From Otatea glauca (lineage: Eukaryota > Streptophyta > Magnoliopsida > Poales > Poaceae), in assembly GCA_036346275.1 (NCBI GenBank), contig CM070717.1, positions 8,925,178 to 8,989,177 of the forward strand: DNA of 64,000 nucleotides. Direction: 5' to 3'. Below the pieces are notes generated by a model that was not told where the DNA came from, searched no databases, and saw only the letters and a program-made list of their open reading frames with translations. This document shows positions 22,691-35,306 of this stretch, piece by piece; positions within the stretch are counted from its first letter, which is position 1; each line of letters begins with the position of its first letter. Both the position numbers and the translations under genes were made by a program.

Positions 22691-24494
22691 TGAATATATC
22701 ATCAGCAAAATCAGCAGCCATATATAATTTTACTCGGTGGACTCGCTGACCAAACTATCCAAACAAATTCTAGATAATTTTGCTTGTTCGTCAATGTTGT
22801 TTGGATCAATTATATATATGCATGGATAGATAATGGCTTGCTTGTCATTAATCGATGTCATTGTTGTGTTTTATGGATAAATAATTGCTTGTTTGTCACC
22901 ACATGCAGTAGAAGGCTTAAGTACATTTGGATAGTTTTTCCTTTGTTCGGTACCAAAATGGATACTATTTCATATAATTTCACCTTCTGAATTATATTCC
23001 ACTGTCATATAATTCATCTGAAGTTTTCCCTATTTAGCTACTTAATACATAATTTTGGTCATGTACTATATATATCTATTGTCATTATTGTTTGCTTTCC
23101 CTGAAAATATCGACGATGCCATTGAAAATGAAACAAAAGCTCCTGATCCAGTTGTAAATGAAATATACAGCATGCATAAGTGAACACCATACAAGTCTGT
23201 GCATCTGTAATTTTTCCCCTCGATGTAAAAATGTTACGGTGTAGGCCTCAAAACTCATATGTTTACTAGCATTGATTTTGTTACTGACATGCATGTTATT
23301 GAACTAATCTATTATTACTTCTGTGTTGCAGTTTCTTGGACATGGTTTTGATCGACTAGCTGCCACATGTAAATTAATATTTTCCTATTTTCCTAGGTGC
23401 GTCACCTGTGGTTGTGCAAATTACCATCTCTCTCATAGTTCGTGTAGCCCTCGTAATGACACTAGATGGCAATTGTAGTTGTTTTGTTTCAAAGATTTCA
23501 TGCTTAATTCAGAACGGTGACTGCTTACAAGCTTTCATGCTCTGTAATGAACATAGTATCTCACAAGATCGCTCATCTTTTTGGTCTTCTTGTATGTACT
23601 TGCACATATATCTCATCATTTATATTTTTTGGGGCTCCAATTTCTCTTCCTGGATGCATGTAAGTTGACAATCAGTATTGAACATGCGATTAGGACAAAG
23701 GCTGCTATTATTTATTTATTTTTCTCTTCTAGCTGCATACCATAACTATTGTGATTGACCTTGCAGATTCTGTGCATGGATTTTAAGCCATTCTGAATAT
23801 TGCAGTAGTGAGTAATATTTATCTTGCTATGAGTACTTTTCTATAATCCATTTTAGAATTGTTACGTGCATTTTTCTTTACATGTCTTTATGTTTGCTGT
23901 CATGTGATGAATGTTAGAGTTTAGGCTGCGGAACTTACGTCTCCCGTTTGAAGGTGCTTGTTTATAAATATGCCGATCGAAATGGCATATTTATAAGCAA
24001 GCAGTCTCAAATTGTCCACGTTTTTTGGACAGTTCGAAGATATGTGGTTTGGGCAAGTTCCTGAGCTGTTGTACAACTATAGAGTAGACTTCAGTAGCGT
24101 CTCCGTGGTGTTCTCCGGATACACACCCCTCTTGACTTGTTGTCGAGACGTGCATCTGGAGAACAGTGTGGAGAAGTCTTGCCAAATTTTCTCATAGAGT
24201 TGTACAATGGCTTAGGAACTTGCCCGAACCAAATATCCTAAAATGGGATTAGGACCAAACCTATTTAGAGATTAGGAGTCATCGTTGCTACATATTTAGT
24301 TGGTCAATAGATAGACTTTTCTTGAAGATCATTCGTTCATCTGTTACTCTACTACAATATGCTACAACAATTAAATGCTATGAATTATCCATTTAGCTGT
24401 TGCTTTACATGATTTATTCTTAAGTTCACATAATAGCTATGAATTGCTTTCTCTCATGTCAAATATATGACCATATCAAATAAGAAAACTCAAA
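22691..24494 (+). other. Non-coding CACTA-2 interval (likely intron or spacer)
   Basis: AT-rich, no recognisable coding sequence, and the ORFs under 90 codons have no domains. It holds the inverted repeats described at 23955-24240. It lies between the leader and the first recognisable exon, where plant CACTA elements usually carry an intron or the transposase gene. No transposase sequence was recognised. Confidence 0.5.
23955..24240. repeat. Two adjacent inverted repeats forming long hairpins
   Basis: First, 'tttataaatatgcc' (~23971) pairs with 'ggcatatttataa' (~23984) around a 9-base loop, extending to cttg/caag. Second, the arm at 24036-24084 (gggcaagttcctgagc, then ttgtacaacta) pairs with the arm at 24190-24240 (agttgtacaatggc, then aggaacttgcccgaac). 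The inner parts pair again (gtgttctccggat against atctggagaacagtgt). The result is one imperfect stem of about 90-100 bases with a short loop. No known microRNA sequence was recognised. Confidence 0.75.
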
Positions 24495-27065
24495 ATGTCA
24501 CAATTAGAGAGCATTGGCTCATCACTAGACAGAGTAGAAGGTGCTCCTGGGGGGCCTATCCATGTACCACGTGTTGAGCTGAGCCAAGCTCCAAATGTTG
24601 ATGGGCCGAGTAAAGTGAGAAAGACCCGAGGACCGAACAAAGGGGCCACAAAGAGAACGCCGCATGTTCTCCACTTCAATGCCACTGGGGTTGGCACGGG
24701 TCCTCCCAAGTACAAGGGCGATACCGGTCATTCCTCGACCAATTATTGGGGGAGAGAGTTCCCATAACGGTTAAGGATTGGAGAAAGGAAGTCAGCGCTG
24801 AGTAGAAGAATCAGTTGTGGGAAGAGGTTAAGGGCAAATGGATTATAGAGGAGGAAGATGAAAACAATGCCAGGCAGTACGCCGTCAAGAGGATGAGTGT
24901 GGCTCTGAGGCACTTCAGGGTCTTCATGCATGGTGAGTATGTGTTGAAAGGCCATACACAATTCGAGAGGTATCCGTTCGTGACTCCCGGTATTTGGGAG
25001 GAGTTCACGAGGATCAAGAGTACGCCCAAGGTGGAGGAGTTGAAATCGAAGAACATTGGTCCCCAGAGGCAGAACACGCACGCGCACCACCTCGGTTCAG
25101 GCGGCTACATAGGGAAGAAGGTAGAGTGGGCGCAACTAGCCGAGGGGTGCTCGACCTCCGGTACGGCGATGCTTTACTCGCACATATGTGAGGAGCGGGC
25201 ACATGATTGGGTATTAGCGAGGACAAAGAAAACCGCAGATGGACAACTCGTAGTACCAAACCCAGCTACCGCTCACATCATCTCCACCATCATAAGACAT
25301 CTAACTTAGTACATTGTAGTTGACCCTTCCTGTTATATTTCAGATCTAATTCGTACTAGCTTCTTGCAGGAGGAGGTAAGTCAGAGGCATAATTAATTTT
25401 GGTCCCCAGTTGAAGGTAATAATTAATTTTGCCTTACTTAAAGGTGTGAGGGTAACTCCCGCAATGTTTTCTCTCAAGTTGTGCACTTCTTGCAGGCGCC
25501 TACCAATTGCTAGCTCACATTAACGGAAGATGGATTTCCTATTGTGGCTGCACACGGGGTTGCATTTCCATGCAAGAAGACCGACACAGTGCATGGTCAG
25601 CCTTTGGGGAAGGGCAACATGAGGGTCCAGGTGGACTACGTCCACGAAGCCTTCTTAACACATGTGCTCGAGTTCCCCCCCAACAAAGACCTCACCACTC
25701 TCGGACAAGCACTAATGTCATTCATCAAGTGGCCCACGATGGGCATCGTACTGGTCAAGGTAAAAATCCCCCACGTCTTCTCTACCATTAAGTAGTACTG
25801 CAACAAGTTACATATGCGCGTGCTTTGTAGGTTCCTACTGTACCTGCGTCTGGTCCCACCACCGTGATGAGTCCTGCGCAGAGTGCAGAGCTGATGCGTT
25901 AAAGGACTAGCACGACAGCCATAGAACCACTGGAGGACTCAGAGACTCCTTCTGCTAAAACGGCAAAGAGGGTAGAGGCCACAGCGCCCCCTGAGTTACA
26001 TAAAAAGCCCACGGCCCCAACCTCAAAGACTCCTTCTGCCCCGAAAGGAAAGTTAGCACAGGCCATAGAGTCCCCTTATGATTTTAAGGCATACGTACAT
26101 GGAAAGCCCCTTCTATTTTCTAGCAAATTGAATACTCTAGGCAAGTGGACTCGATAGCTCCATGGATGGTACGTTGATTAAGTGAAAAAGGGCGAACGGC
26201 GTGTTGACTTCAATGTTAAATACAGAAAAGGACATTTCCACCGTGAGGAGGATGGGACATTCCCAGTCAGTTTTGAAGATCTGTTCTATCTGTATCAACT
26301 GATAGCCATCGACATTTGTACTGTGCTATCCTAGACACTGTGAGTATTGCACCATATAGCATGAGCTTATGACTACTATAGGATTTTGCATTATATTTTT
26401 TAACATTCAACACGAGTTGCAGGGCAATGAGACAACTAGTTAGGTTTGTCGACCCTGAGCTTGTGTTCGTGACCATGGCTAGGCTTCAACCAGAATGGGT
26501 TGCCGGCTACATCAAGGGGCATTGAGAGCTAAGTCGAAGAAGGACTTCGTTCTACTCCCATACCATGAGGTGCAAGTACTACTTTACCCTTCAATTACTT
26601 GTACACACTTAAACTGTATGTGAACTTATTTCCTTCAATGCATACCATTTAATAAGCAACCATTGGGTTCTACTCGTGCTCGTTCCGAGTGACAACATAG
26701 TCTACACTTTTAACTCCATCGAGAAGAGACTGATGGCCTACGCGATCAAGCCTCCTTTGGAGCAGTAATTGAACTACTCTTACCTAACACTTTCTGTATT
26801 TAGCTACGTTAATTTTTTTTATTCAACGGCATCTCTCCAATGTATATAGGGGTTTCTCGAACTACGTCGCTGAATGAGGGATACACAATAACAAAAAGGG
26901 CTCGAAGCTGAAGTATGTGCGCTTCAAGTACAAGTGTCTACCATATATAAGATTAATAATTTCTGACATCTATTCTTCGTCTCTTAATTTCTTTTTCTCT
27001 CTTCGTAGTGTCATCAACAGGGTAGCGATGACCACTGCGGTTTGTACATCATGCAACACATGTTT
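24495..27065 (+). pseudogene. CACTA-2 accessory transposase gene with Ulp1 protease domain, 5' section
   Basis: Same gene type as in CACTA-1, forward. Recognisable segments: a basic N-terminal part (24495-24767; KVRKTRGPNKGATKR); after a one-base frame change, a plant-transposase region (24770-25309; LWEEVKGKWIIEEE, HAHHLGSGGYIGKK, then YSHICEERAHDWVL); an exon from a good acceptor (cttcttgcag, ~25495) to donor gtaaaa at ~25761; and a linker with YDFKAYVHGKPLLFSS and FEDLFYLYQLIAID (~26080-26330). The Ulp1 part follows: FVLLPYHE (~26550), HWVLLVLVPSDNIVYTFNSI (~26664-26725, catalytic His; the usual Asp appears as Asn), and DDHCGLYIMQHMF (~27030-27065, catalytic Cys). Stops near 24806, 25902, 26155 and 26523 mark decay. 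Some breaks are introns. It is interrupted by Copia-1. Confidence 0.78.
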
Positions 27066-27082
27066 ATCGTGGTTGGCGGCTC

Positions 27083-28812
27083 AGACCACTGGGTGGCCAG
27101 AAGCACCGCATAGGGAGCGGTAGCACTAGCCTCAATAACAGAAGCAAGAACAGTCTGAAAAATAGCACGACTCAAAAGCAAATTCAAGGAATCTTTTGAT
27201 CGGCTGGACAAAACTCATGAAACTTGGTAGATGTTATCGTAAGGATGTCAGGAACTCATCCAACCTTCAATCACAAGGATTGACGTCAAAGTTTTGACAT
27301 TTTTACTCGTGAAGAAAGAACACACCAAGTTTGAGCAAAAACTCAACAACTTGATCTAAGACTTGCTCGTGGGGTTTTGATGATCAAGATGACCTTGGAG
27401 GACCTCCCACATGTCATAGAAAGTAAGAACACAAGTCCAAAAACTCCTTAAGCACGATCTTGAAGAATAATCCACTCAAGAACACAAAACCGGTTTCTTG
27501 CAATAAATATGAATGGATTGCCTAGATGATTGGGATATGATCTGAAGAAGATTCATCCATCAATCAACATCCTCGGCATAAGAAGCAAAAGCATTTAGAA
27601 GGAGAGGAAGCAATTCCAAAAGCATGTAGAAGGAGAGAAGGCAAATCCAAATTACATGAAGGCAAATTGTATGAATTTAAATTACAGAATGTAAAGACTG
27701 AATTTAATGCGTAATGTACATGCGTAAACTAAATTCAGAGATGAGGAAGTTGAATTTTCATTTCTGGAATGGGGGTTTACAAAGCCACACAACAAAGTGG
27801 GCAAAGCTCAAAGGAGCAACCAAACCTCTAAAACCTTCAAGAGGAGGAAGGCCACCCCTCCCCGTCTATTTATACTACTCTTGGGCCACCTATCACCCTT
27901 GGATGAGTCTCTCAACCCTAGGGCACTCCACCAAGGGCTAGGATTGACCCACTCATACAGCCATGCAAGGGCTAACCCAAAACCCACCAACAAATTGGGT
28001 TTTCTTGTATGGTTTTCAAAGTATACTAACTAGACCCGCTATCCTATCAACTAGACCACGATCCGACGACCCTCCTTGATCCATGCAGCGTCTAGCTAGC
28101 ATCTAATCCATTCCTAGTCTTCTCCGCTTGCACCGACTCCGTCTTAGATCATCTTCCGGTGATCCTCGACCTTCTGGACCTCCGACACTCCTCGCCTAGT
28201 CCCTGTCATCCTCCGCCTCACCATGATCAAGCACGCCATCCTACAACCATAAAAACCATGGAAACACATCACATAGCAATGTCCAAAATGATATACAATG
28301 AAATCAATCAAAATCACAAGTTTTAAAGCATTCTCGCTCAGAAGGGCCGGTGATACGCCCCCAGGCCGGTAGCACCGCCCTACATCCCAAAACCAGAAGA
28401 GACCCTCTCTGAAATTTCCAGACCGGGCAATTGGGCCGGTGCTACCGCTACCACGGTAGCACCGAACTACCATGGGCGGTAGCACCAGACCGCCACAATG
28501 CCCATAAATGCACCATTCTAGAATTTTCACACCGCTCTTCAAGGCTGATCCTACCGCTCAACCGGTAGCACCGAACTACCAGAACCCCAAAAACACCCTC
28601 TCAAGTTTTTACACAACGCTCTAGTGGTCGGTACTACCGCTCACCCGATAGCACCGAGCTACCATGGCCGGTAGCACCGCAAATTCCAAACAGAGCTCAA
28701 ATTGCTTCAATTTGAAAATCCAATTCAAATCAAACTCAAACCAAAGCATACCAAGCTAAAATTTAGTCAAATACTCATCACAAACATGGGTAGACCTCCA
28801 CATGGTCTTTCA
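27083..28812 (-). repeat. Copia-1 3' LTR (left copy), outer end truncated
   Basis: Matches the right LTR from about its base 140 onward (accac-gggtggc...agcaccgca), then to the common end 'cctccacatggtctttca'. The outer ~140 bases starting TGAAGGACC are missing at the junction with CACTA-2, so the exact junction (27066-27085) is uncertain. It has inverted motifs cggtgctaccg / cggtagcaccg at ~28340-28680. The ORF at 28144-28542 (minus) lies in this array and has no domain. Confidence 0.85.
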
Positions 28813-30731
28813 ATCTCCCCCTTGATGAGTATATTGACAAACAACACAAAAGGCATAAATTTGAGTTTAAAGAAGAACGAAGAAAGCAATTTGGATGCAA
28901 AGCCAAACTTGGTCTAAGAAGAGAGGAAATGAAATCATGACCAAGTTGGCTAGAAGGATTTTAGACTAGACCAAGGAAGGAGCAAGTTTTCCACAAAAGC
29001 TCTAAAATCCAATAAAAACTCAAGATGCTTATGATTCATAAAGATTAGCAAGACACACAAAGATCATAAGAATCAGAATGCAATCACATTTTTATCTTTT
29101 TAATGATTCCTTTTCTACAATTTCTCCCCCTTTTGGCAATATAGGTATCAAGAAAACATCTTCTTCCCCTTTAACACATGTATGCATGAAATGCATCTAA
29201 AGAGCTTTGAAGATTATCCAAGTGACAACATGTACAAAGTATGACACCAAGCTACTCAAGTTTAGATTATGCTAAACTAAGACATGTCCAAGTGCAAATG
29301 ACAAGTTTGCTAGCAAGTACAAGAAAGACAATGTTATTTTTGCTTGATTTAACAATTGCAACACTTAGCATAGTTTCTAAACTAGAAGCAAAGTCACTCA
29401 TAGGATCAAATGGAAAACCTAGAGTTCAACCTACTCAACACTTTGGGGAATCTAGAAGTACATACAAGGTCCTTCGAGCTCATTTTTCAATTAATGCAAC
29501 TTTTTCTTTAAGACTTTGGAAGACATAGCGGGGTGCAAATGTTTGACATTATTTGCATTCTTTACCCACTTATGATTTTTTTATTTGCATTATTTTTAAA
29601 AGCAATTGACTTAAAGCCATGATCGACCATCTCAAGAAGAACTCTTAAGAGGACGGTCTTGGTCATACACAATGCATTCCAAGTTCATCCCAAGTGCAAT
29701 GTGAATATAAGGTGTTAAGTCTAATGTGCAAAAAGAAAGTCATTTTTGCTTCATTTTCATTTTAGCACATTGATTCATGAGCAAATGAAAGACTCTAGTA
29801 TGGATCAAACAAGTTTCACCTAAGTTGCTATAGGAACTCTAGAGGAATCCAAAATTTCACAAATCATTGCAAATACTCATAGAGGAGAAACTTAGCAAGT
29901 AAAAGCAACATGCTTCATCAAGTTTTTATTTAAAGCCTTGATTTTCAAATTTTGACAAGCTTAGCAAGATAAATGAACTTGGATATACTTAAGCTAGCAT
30001 TTTTCATAAAAGAGCATGGTGCATAGCATGAATAATAACTCATTTGCATAATAGAAAAAGCTCATTAAACAAAAAATAAAGTCTATATGCAATGCATGAA
30101 TAGATTCCCAAACTCCCCCTCAACAAGTGAATCAATTTTAAGCAGAAATCTGGTTAAAATGAGTTATTTGCAAAATTAGGAGCAAGAAAAACCACAAAAG
30201 AACTGAACAAAAACCAGAAAGATAGAATCAGGAGAAGAAGTCGAGAAAACTACAAACTGAGTGGCTATAGAGCATAGAAAAGATAGTAGAGAACACTACA
30301 GCTCAGACTCGCTCTCATCTTCCCCAAAGACTAATATAGGGAAGCTGACTCTAGATCTCAAGCTAGAGTGGACACAGACCCTGTCTACCTAGGGGGCCCA
30401 ACACCTACTAGATTTATAAGACTGAGGTAACTCAACCTAGAGAGAAGAGAGAACAGTTAATTGTACATGATAGCTACCTATAGCATACGATGAGAGGTCC
30501 ATGCAAAGCATGCCAGAAATCTAAGTGAAGTGAACTCACAACTCTAGAATTAAGCCCATTAACACCTAGAAAGAGTAAAAGAAAGGAAATATTGGAAAAT
30601 ATATATATATAATACATAATATACAAACTAGCTTCCCCTCACAATAAGCCGTAAGGGCACACGACTCCAAGCTCACTCCTTAGGGCAACAAACTGGGAGC
30701 TATCCAAAGGCTTGGTAAAGATATCAACTAT
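28813..30731 (-). other. Copia-1 3' non-coding region with three polypurine tracts
   Basis: No coding sequence. On the minus strand there are A/G tracts at 30112-30125 (aactccccctcaac), 29122-29140 (tctcccccttttggcaata) and 28813-28829 (atctcccccttgatgag), the last directly at the LTR. Several polypurine tracts here are characteristic of Sireviruses. The region aligns along its length with Copia-2 47266-49110. ORFs on both strands are shadows. Confidence 0.75.
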
Positions 30732-32600
30732 CTAGTCGTCATTCTCTACAAACTGAAGCGCGATATCCCCCTTCTCTACATGGTATCTAAGGAAGTGATA
30801 TCCAATATCTATATGTTTGGTCTGGGAATGCTGCACTAGGTTCTTCGCAACGCAAATAGTAGAAGTGTTGTCACAGAAAAGTGGCACACTTTCTACCTCT
30901 AACCCAAAGTCCCGCAAGGTCGTTCTCATACAGAGAACCTGACTATAACAACTAGCTCCAGCAACATACTCGGCCTCAGCGATGAACTGTGCAACTCCGG
31001 ACTGCTTCCTAGATGACCAAGAAACAAGAGAAGTGCCAATGAATTGGCAACTGCCAAAAGTGCTCTTCACATCTATCCTATAGCCAACAAAGTCTGCATC
31101 GAAAAAGGCTCTAAGGGACAGACAAGAAGAAGAAGAGAACCAGGCACCATAGTCAAGGGTATCTCGAAGGTACCAGAAGATGTGTTTCACCGTTTGGCGG
31201 TGAGAGACGCGAGGAGAGGCCTAAAATCGAGCGCACAGACACACAGCAAAATGTATGTCCGGCCTCGAAGCAGTGAGATACAAGAGGGAGCCGATCATGC
31301 TCTCAAACTTCTTCTAATCAGCAGGCTCACCATCCTCATCAGGCTCGAGGACAGCAGTGTAGCCATAGGAGTCATCACTAGCTTCCCGTCAGACATGTCG
31401 AAGCACCTCAGGAGATCCCGGGTGTACATGCCTTGATGCAACAAGGTGCCCTACCGAGTCTACTTGATCTAGAAGCCGAGGAAGTAGCTCAACTCGCACA
31501 TCATGCTCATCTCAAACTTTGTGCTTATCACATCTGAAAATGGAGGCACAAGAGAGTGCGAAGAGCTACCAAAGATAATATCGTCGACATAAATCTGGAC
31601 GAGGAGGAAATGAGTATACTAGTGTCTCATGAATAGAATCTTGTCTACTATACCCATTTTAAAACCATGATTGAGAAGGTAGTACTTAGCCTCTCATACC
31701 AAGCTCTAGGGGCCTGCTTAAGTCCATACAAAGCTTTAGAAAGCTTGAAGACATGGTTTGGGTATTTGGAGTTCTCGAATCCTGGAGGTTGCCTGACATA
31801 TACCTTTTCCTCAATATAACTATTGAGGAATGCACTCTTGACATCCATTTGATAAATCTTGAAGCCCTTGGATGCAGAGAATGCAAGCAGGATCCTAATA
31901 GCCTCTAGTCTAGCTACAGGGGCAAAGGTCTCCTCAAAGTGAAGACCCTCAACCTAAGAAAAGCCCTGTTCAACTAGCCTAACCTTATTTCTAATGACAA
32001 CCCCATCCTCACTCTGCTTGTTCTTGAATACCCACTTGGTCCCAATAACATTATGACCAGATGGGGCTCGACAAGCTACCAAACCTTGTTCCTCTCGAAG
32101 TTCTCAAGTTCCTCATGCATAGCATTAATCCATGACTTATCGGATAATGCAGGAGAAACATCCTTCGGCTCAAAGGAGGCAACAAAGGCTGAGTGGAGGC
32201 AGAAACTGGACAAACCCGATTTTGAGCGAGTGACTCGCTCAAACAGATCACCAATGATATGATCAGGTGGATGATGTGTCTGAATATGGCGGGGAGGTCT
32301 GGAAGCAGAGGTGACCTCTACCTCATGCACATAAGAGGTAGGATCAGAACCACTAGCTACATGAAAGTCAAAAGGTAAGGGCTGGTCTCCCTAAGGTGCA
32401 AAAATGGAAATAGGAGGTACTTCAGGTGTAGAGGGGACTGACAAGGTGGAATACCATCATCTCTATCATTCTCATCCTCTACAAAGATGATCCCGAAGAG
32501 GAAAGAAGAGCCTGAAATGTCAGGTCTAGCTCCTGGGTTAGCCTCATCAAAAGGTCACTTCCCAGGTCTCTATGATCCTATGTGTATCGCAACTCCAGAC
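30732..32600 (-). pseudogene. pol: Copia-1 pol: reverse transcriptase and RNase H, decayed
   Basis: Copia-type RVT_2. MDVKSAFLNSYIEEKVYVRQ with PPGFE and LSKALYGLKQAPRAWYERL are at 31648-31848. The active site YVDD (in QIYVDDIIFG) is intact at 31580-31591. SMIGSLLYLTASRPDIHF is near 31245-31305. RNase H follows at 30732-31190 (ADFVGYRIDVKSTFGSCQFI, SWSSRKQSGVAQFIAEAEY, then LFCDNTSTICVAKN and HIDIGYHFLRYHVEKGDI). A poorly conserved linker from integrase lies at 32076-32600. Stops and frame changes near 31220, 31310, 31465 and 31960 separate the segments. The order and motifs leave no doubt about the family. The gene is dead. Confidence 0.9.
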
Positions 32601-33828
32601 CCTATAGCTATGAGAAGAAGTCGAGTAACCTAGAAAAACACCATGAGAAGAATGAGACTCAAATTTATCCAGGTTACAGACTTCAAGATGAAACACTTGT
32701 AACCAAACACACGAAAATGAGAAACACTGGGCTTTCGCCCATACCTCAACTCATAAGAAGTGCAGTGCAAATGTGCTCTCAAGAATACACGATTAGAAAC
32801 ATGGCAAGCAGTAGCTATAGCCTCAGCCCAAAACTTCCTATGAGTATTGTACTCGTTTAGCATCGCCATGGCCATCTCAACAAAGTTCCTGTTCTTCCTT
32901 TCCACTACGCCATTCTGCTGAGGGACGTAGGGAGAGAACTAATGCTCTAAACTAGACTCTATACAGAAACTCACAAAGTAGTTTTTGAACTCTGTGCCAT
33001 TGTCACTGCGTATAGCTCGTAAAATACCAAGGAGCTCAAAAGACAACCTATGAACCAAACCCCTGAAATGGGTAAAAGACTAATCCTTCGAGGCCATGAA
33101 AAACACTCAAGAATACCTCAAAAAATCTTCAACAATGACAAGAATATACAACTTCCCACCTGCTGACTGCACTCTAGCTGGACCAATAGGTCCATATGTA
33201 AAAGTTATCCTGATGCATCAGTTATCACAACAGTGATTGGAGGATGAGAAGCAGCAACCATCTTGCTATGCCGATAATGAGAGCAAACTAAGTCTTTGAC
33301 CATTTTGAGTTTGGGCAAACCACGAATGAGATCAAGGTTGCTAACTCTAGTCAAATAGTTGAAGCCTATGTGACCTAGTCTCCTATGCCAAAAGGAGAGA
33401 TCACGGGACTCTGAAGCAATCAAACACTGAAGAGAGTCTCCAGAAGAAGCAGAAAAATCAACATGAAAGACTCTCCCGAATCTAGAAATCCCGTAAACTA
33501 ACTCCCCAGATGAATCAAGGATTCTACAGGCACTACTCTTAAAGGTTACCTCAAAAAAGTCATCGATAAGCTGAGAGACAGAAAGAAAATTATATTGCTG
33601 CTTACTCACTAAGGCAACGTCCTTAAGAATACAAGTTTCATTAATGCAAATGGTACTTTTGGCAATGACTTTACCTAAAGAAGCATCCCCAAAAGTGATC
33701 AACTCATCACCGAAAGCTGGGACTAGGGAAGAGAACCATCTAGAGTCTCCGGTCATATGGTGAGAACAACCGGAGTCAACAATCCAAACCTCTCCCCTCC
33801 CCATCCAATGAACCTGATCAAGACACAA
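32601..33828 (-). pseudogene. pol: Copia-1 pol: protease, GAG-pre-integrase and integrase, decayed
   Basis: The 33205-33828 frame holds the aspartic protease motif VDSGCSHHMTGD and the GAG-pre-integrase HRRLGHIGFNYL. The integrase zinc module is LVCSHYRHSKMVAASH, where the second Cys of the usual CxxC appears to be Tyr. Further left are GPIGPARVQSAGGKLYI, then RSDNGTEFKNYF (Asp) and PQQNGVVERKNR (Glu) with stops between them. 32630-32905 continues MLNEYNTHRKFWAEAI and YGRKPSVSHFRVFGYKCF. The copia gene order (protease-integrase-RT) is preserved. Confidence 0.9.
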
Positions 33829-35306
33829 GAAAAAGAGATGACTCAGTACTGGGATAAAGTGAAGACCTAGGAACCCAATATTGAACTACACGACGCCTTA
33901 GAGTATCAGCCACAGAAGAAGACTAGACTCTACTGTCTCTCTGATGCTCAACTCTCACAAGATCAGGAACAGCACTAGCAGGAAATCTAGGAGCTAAAAC
34001 TGGGTTGGCCTGCCATCGTGCAAAAACCAGACCATCCTAGTGGGGCTGTCCAAATCTCCTACTAGGAAACACCTCACGCTGCTGATATCTAACTCGATTG
34101 GAAAAACAAAGAATATCAAGAGGACGGTGGAAAGACTGACCATGAGTAGCTCCAGGATGAGAACTCGACTAAACAGCATGAAAATCGAGTCCCCGACGCT
34201 GCCCAAGAACATGCGACTCTCTTACCTGTCTAGCAGCAGTGCGTGCCTTAGAAGTACTCAGAGTCTAGGGATGACCCTAAATACCTCTAAGAGCATGAGA
34301 TCTTGGCGCGCCTGAAGTAGAAATCTACCAAATGTCCATCATTCTCACAGAAGGTGCATGTATACTTCTCCTTACAAGAGGCAAAAGTAGCAGGAGGAGC
34401 AACATTCTGATCAGAGATCCCATAGACAACCCCGGTAGATCTAAACATAGTGGTACTCACCCTGGGAGCTACCACGATCTCACCACTCTTGGAGCCACGC
34501 ACAATGGTGGGAGGATGTGCCCGAGCATGCTCTAAGTAGTCAAATCATAGATCCTGATTAAATTGGCTAATCTTGGATTGGTCTAGAATGAGATTGAGCT
34601 TCTTCTTGACTCCTACAAACTTGTCGAGAGTGATCATGAGATACTCACACTCTCGAAAGAAAAAGGCACATGAAGAACAGGGAAGAAAGGAAGAACAAGA
34701 ACCAGGAAGAGAAGAACTATCAGCACTTGCATTTTTCTCCCTCAGCATGGCTGCCTCAATTTTGAGGGCCTCATATGAAACAAAAGGAGCATTTATAATC
34801 CTATGGGTTTGGGCCTCAAGCTTCTTCCTAAGTTCGACTTGGATTTCATCCAAGTCCCCCTTAATCACATCATATTGCAAGCAACTTTCGTGTGACTTAA
34901 CTAGTAAGTCCTTAGGAAGTTTATCACATTTTACATTTAAATATTCATTGTCAAGTTTTAGTTGCTTACAGCCCTCACATGCGCTGATTGGGTCCTTAGA
35001 AGCATGCATTTCAAGTTCATAATTTCAAGTTGAGAGCTTCCTAACGTGAGTGCTCATGGTATCAATCTCAACAAGTAATTTAGGGCAATTTTCACATGAG
35101 GGAGTAGAGTGAGCATGAAGAAAATTAGTATATAAAGACAGCATTAACAGATTTATTGCTAGCATTCTTCAACCTAAGACTATCTAGTTCAGATAACACA
35201 CTACCATGCATAGTCCTTAGGTTCTCTAGCTCCACAAGCAGGGCATCACACAAAGAACAGTCATCAGTGACTCGGGAGGGAGAAGATCTAAGAGAAGCTA
35301 ACTCCC
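33829..35306 (-). pseudogene. gag: Copia-1 gag, C-terminal section left of solo LTR 4
   Basis: Reading leftward from the solo LTR come leucine- and lysine-rich coiled-coil stretches: VELENLRTMHGSVLSELDSL (35125-35319) and LKLDNEYLNVKCDKL with a KGDLDEIQVELRKKLEAQT stretch (34545-35009). Then come degraded linkers with stops to the protease at 33828. Sirevirus gag proteins carry coiled coils after the zinc knuckle. The equivalent of Copia-2 51166-52620 is recognisable base for base in several places. Confidence 0.75.

Noticed and set aside
24036..24240. Identification of the hairpin as miR820 or another named miRNA
   Set aside because: The known mature sequence I can recall is not present. 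Only the structure is supported.
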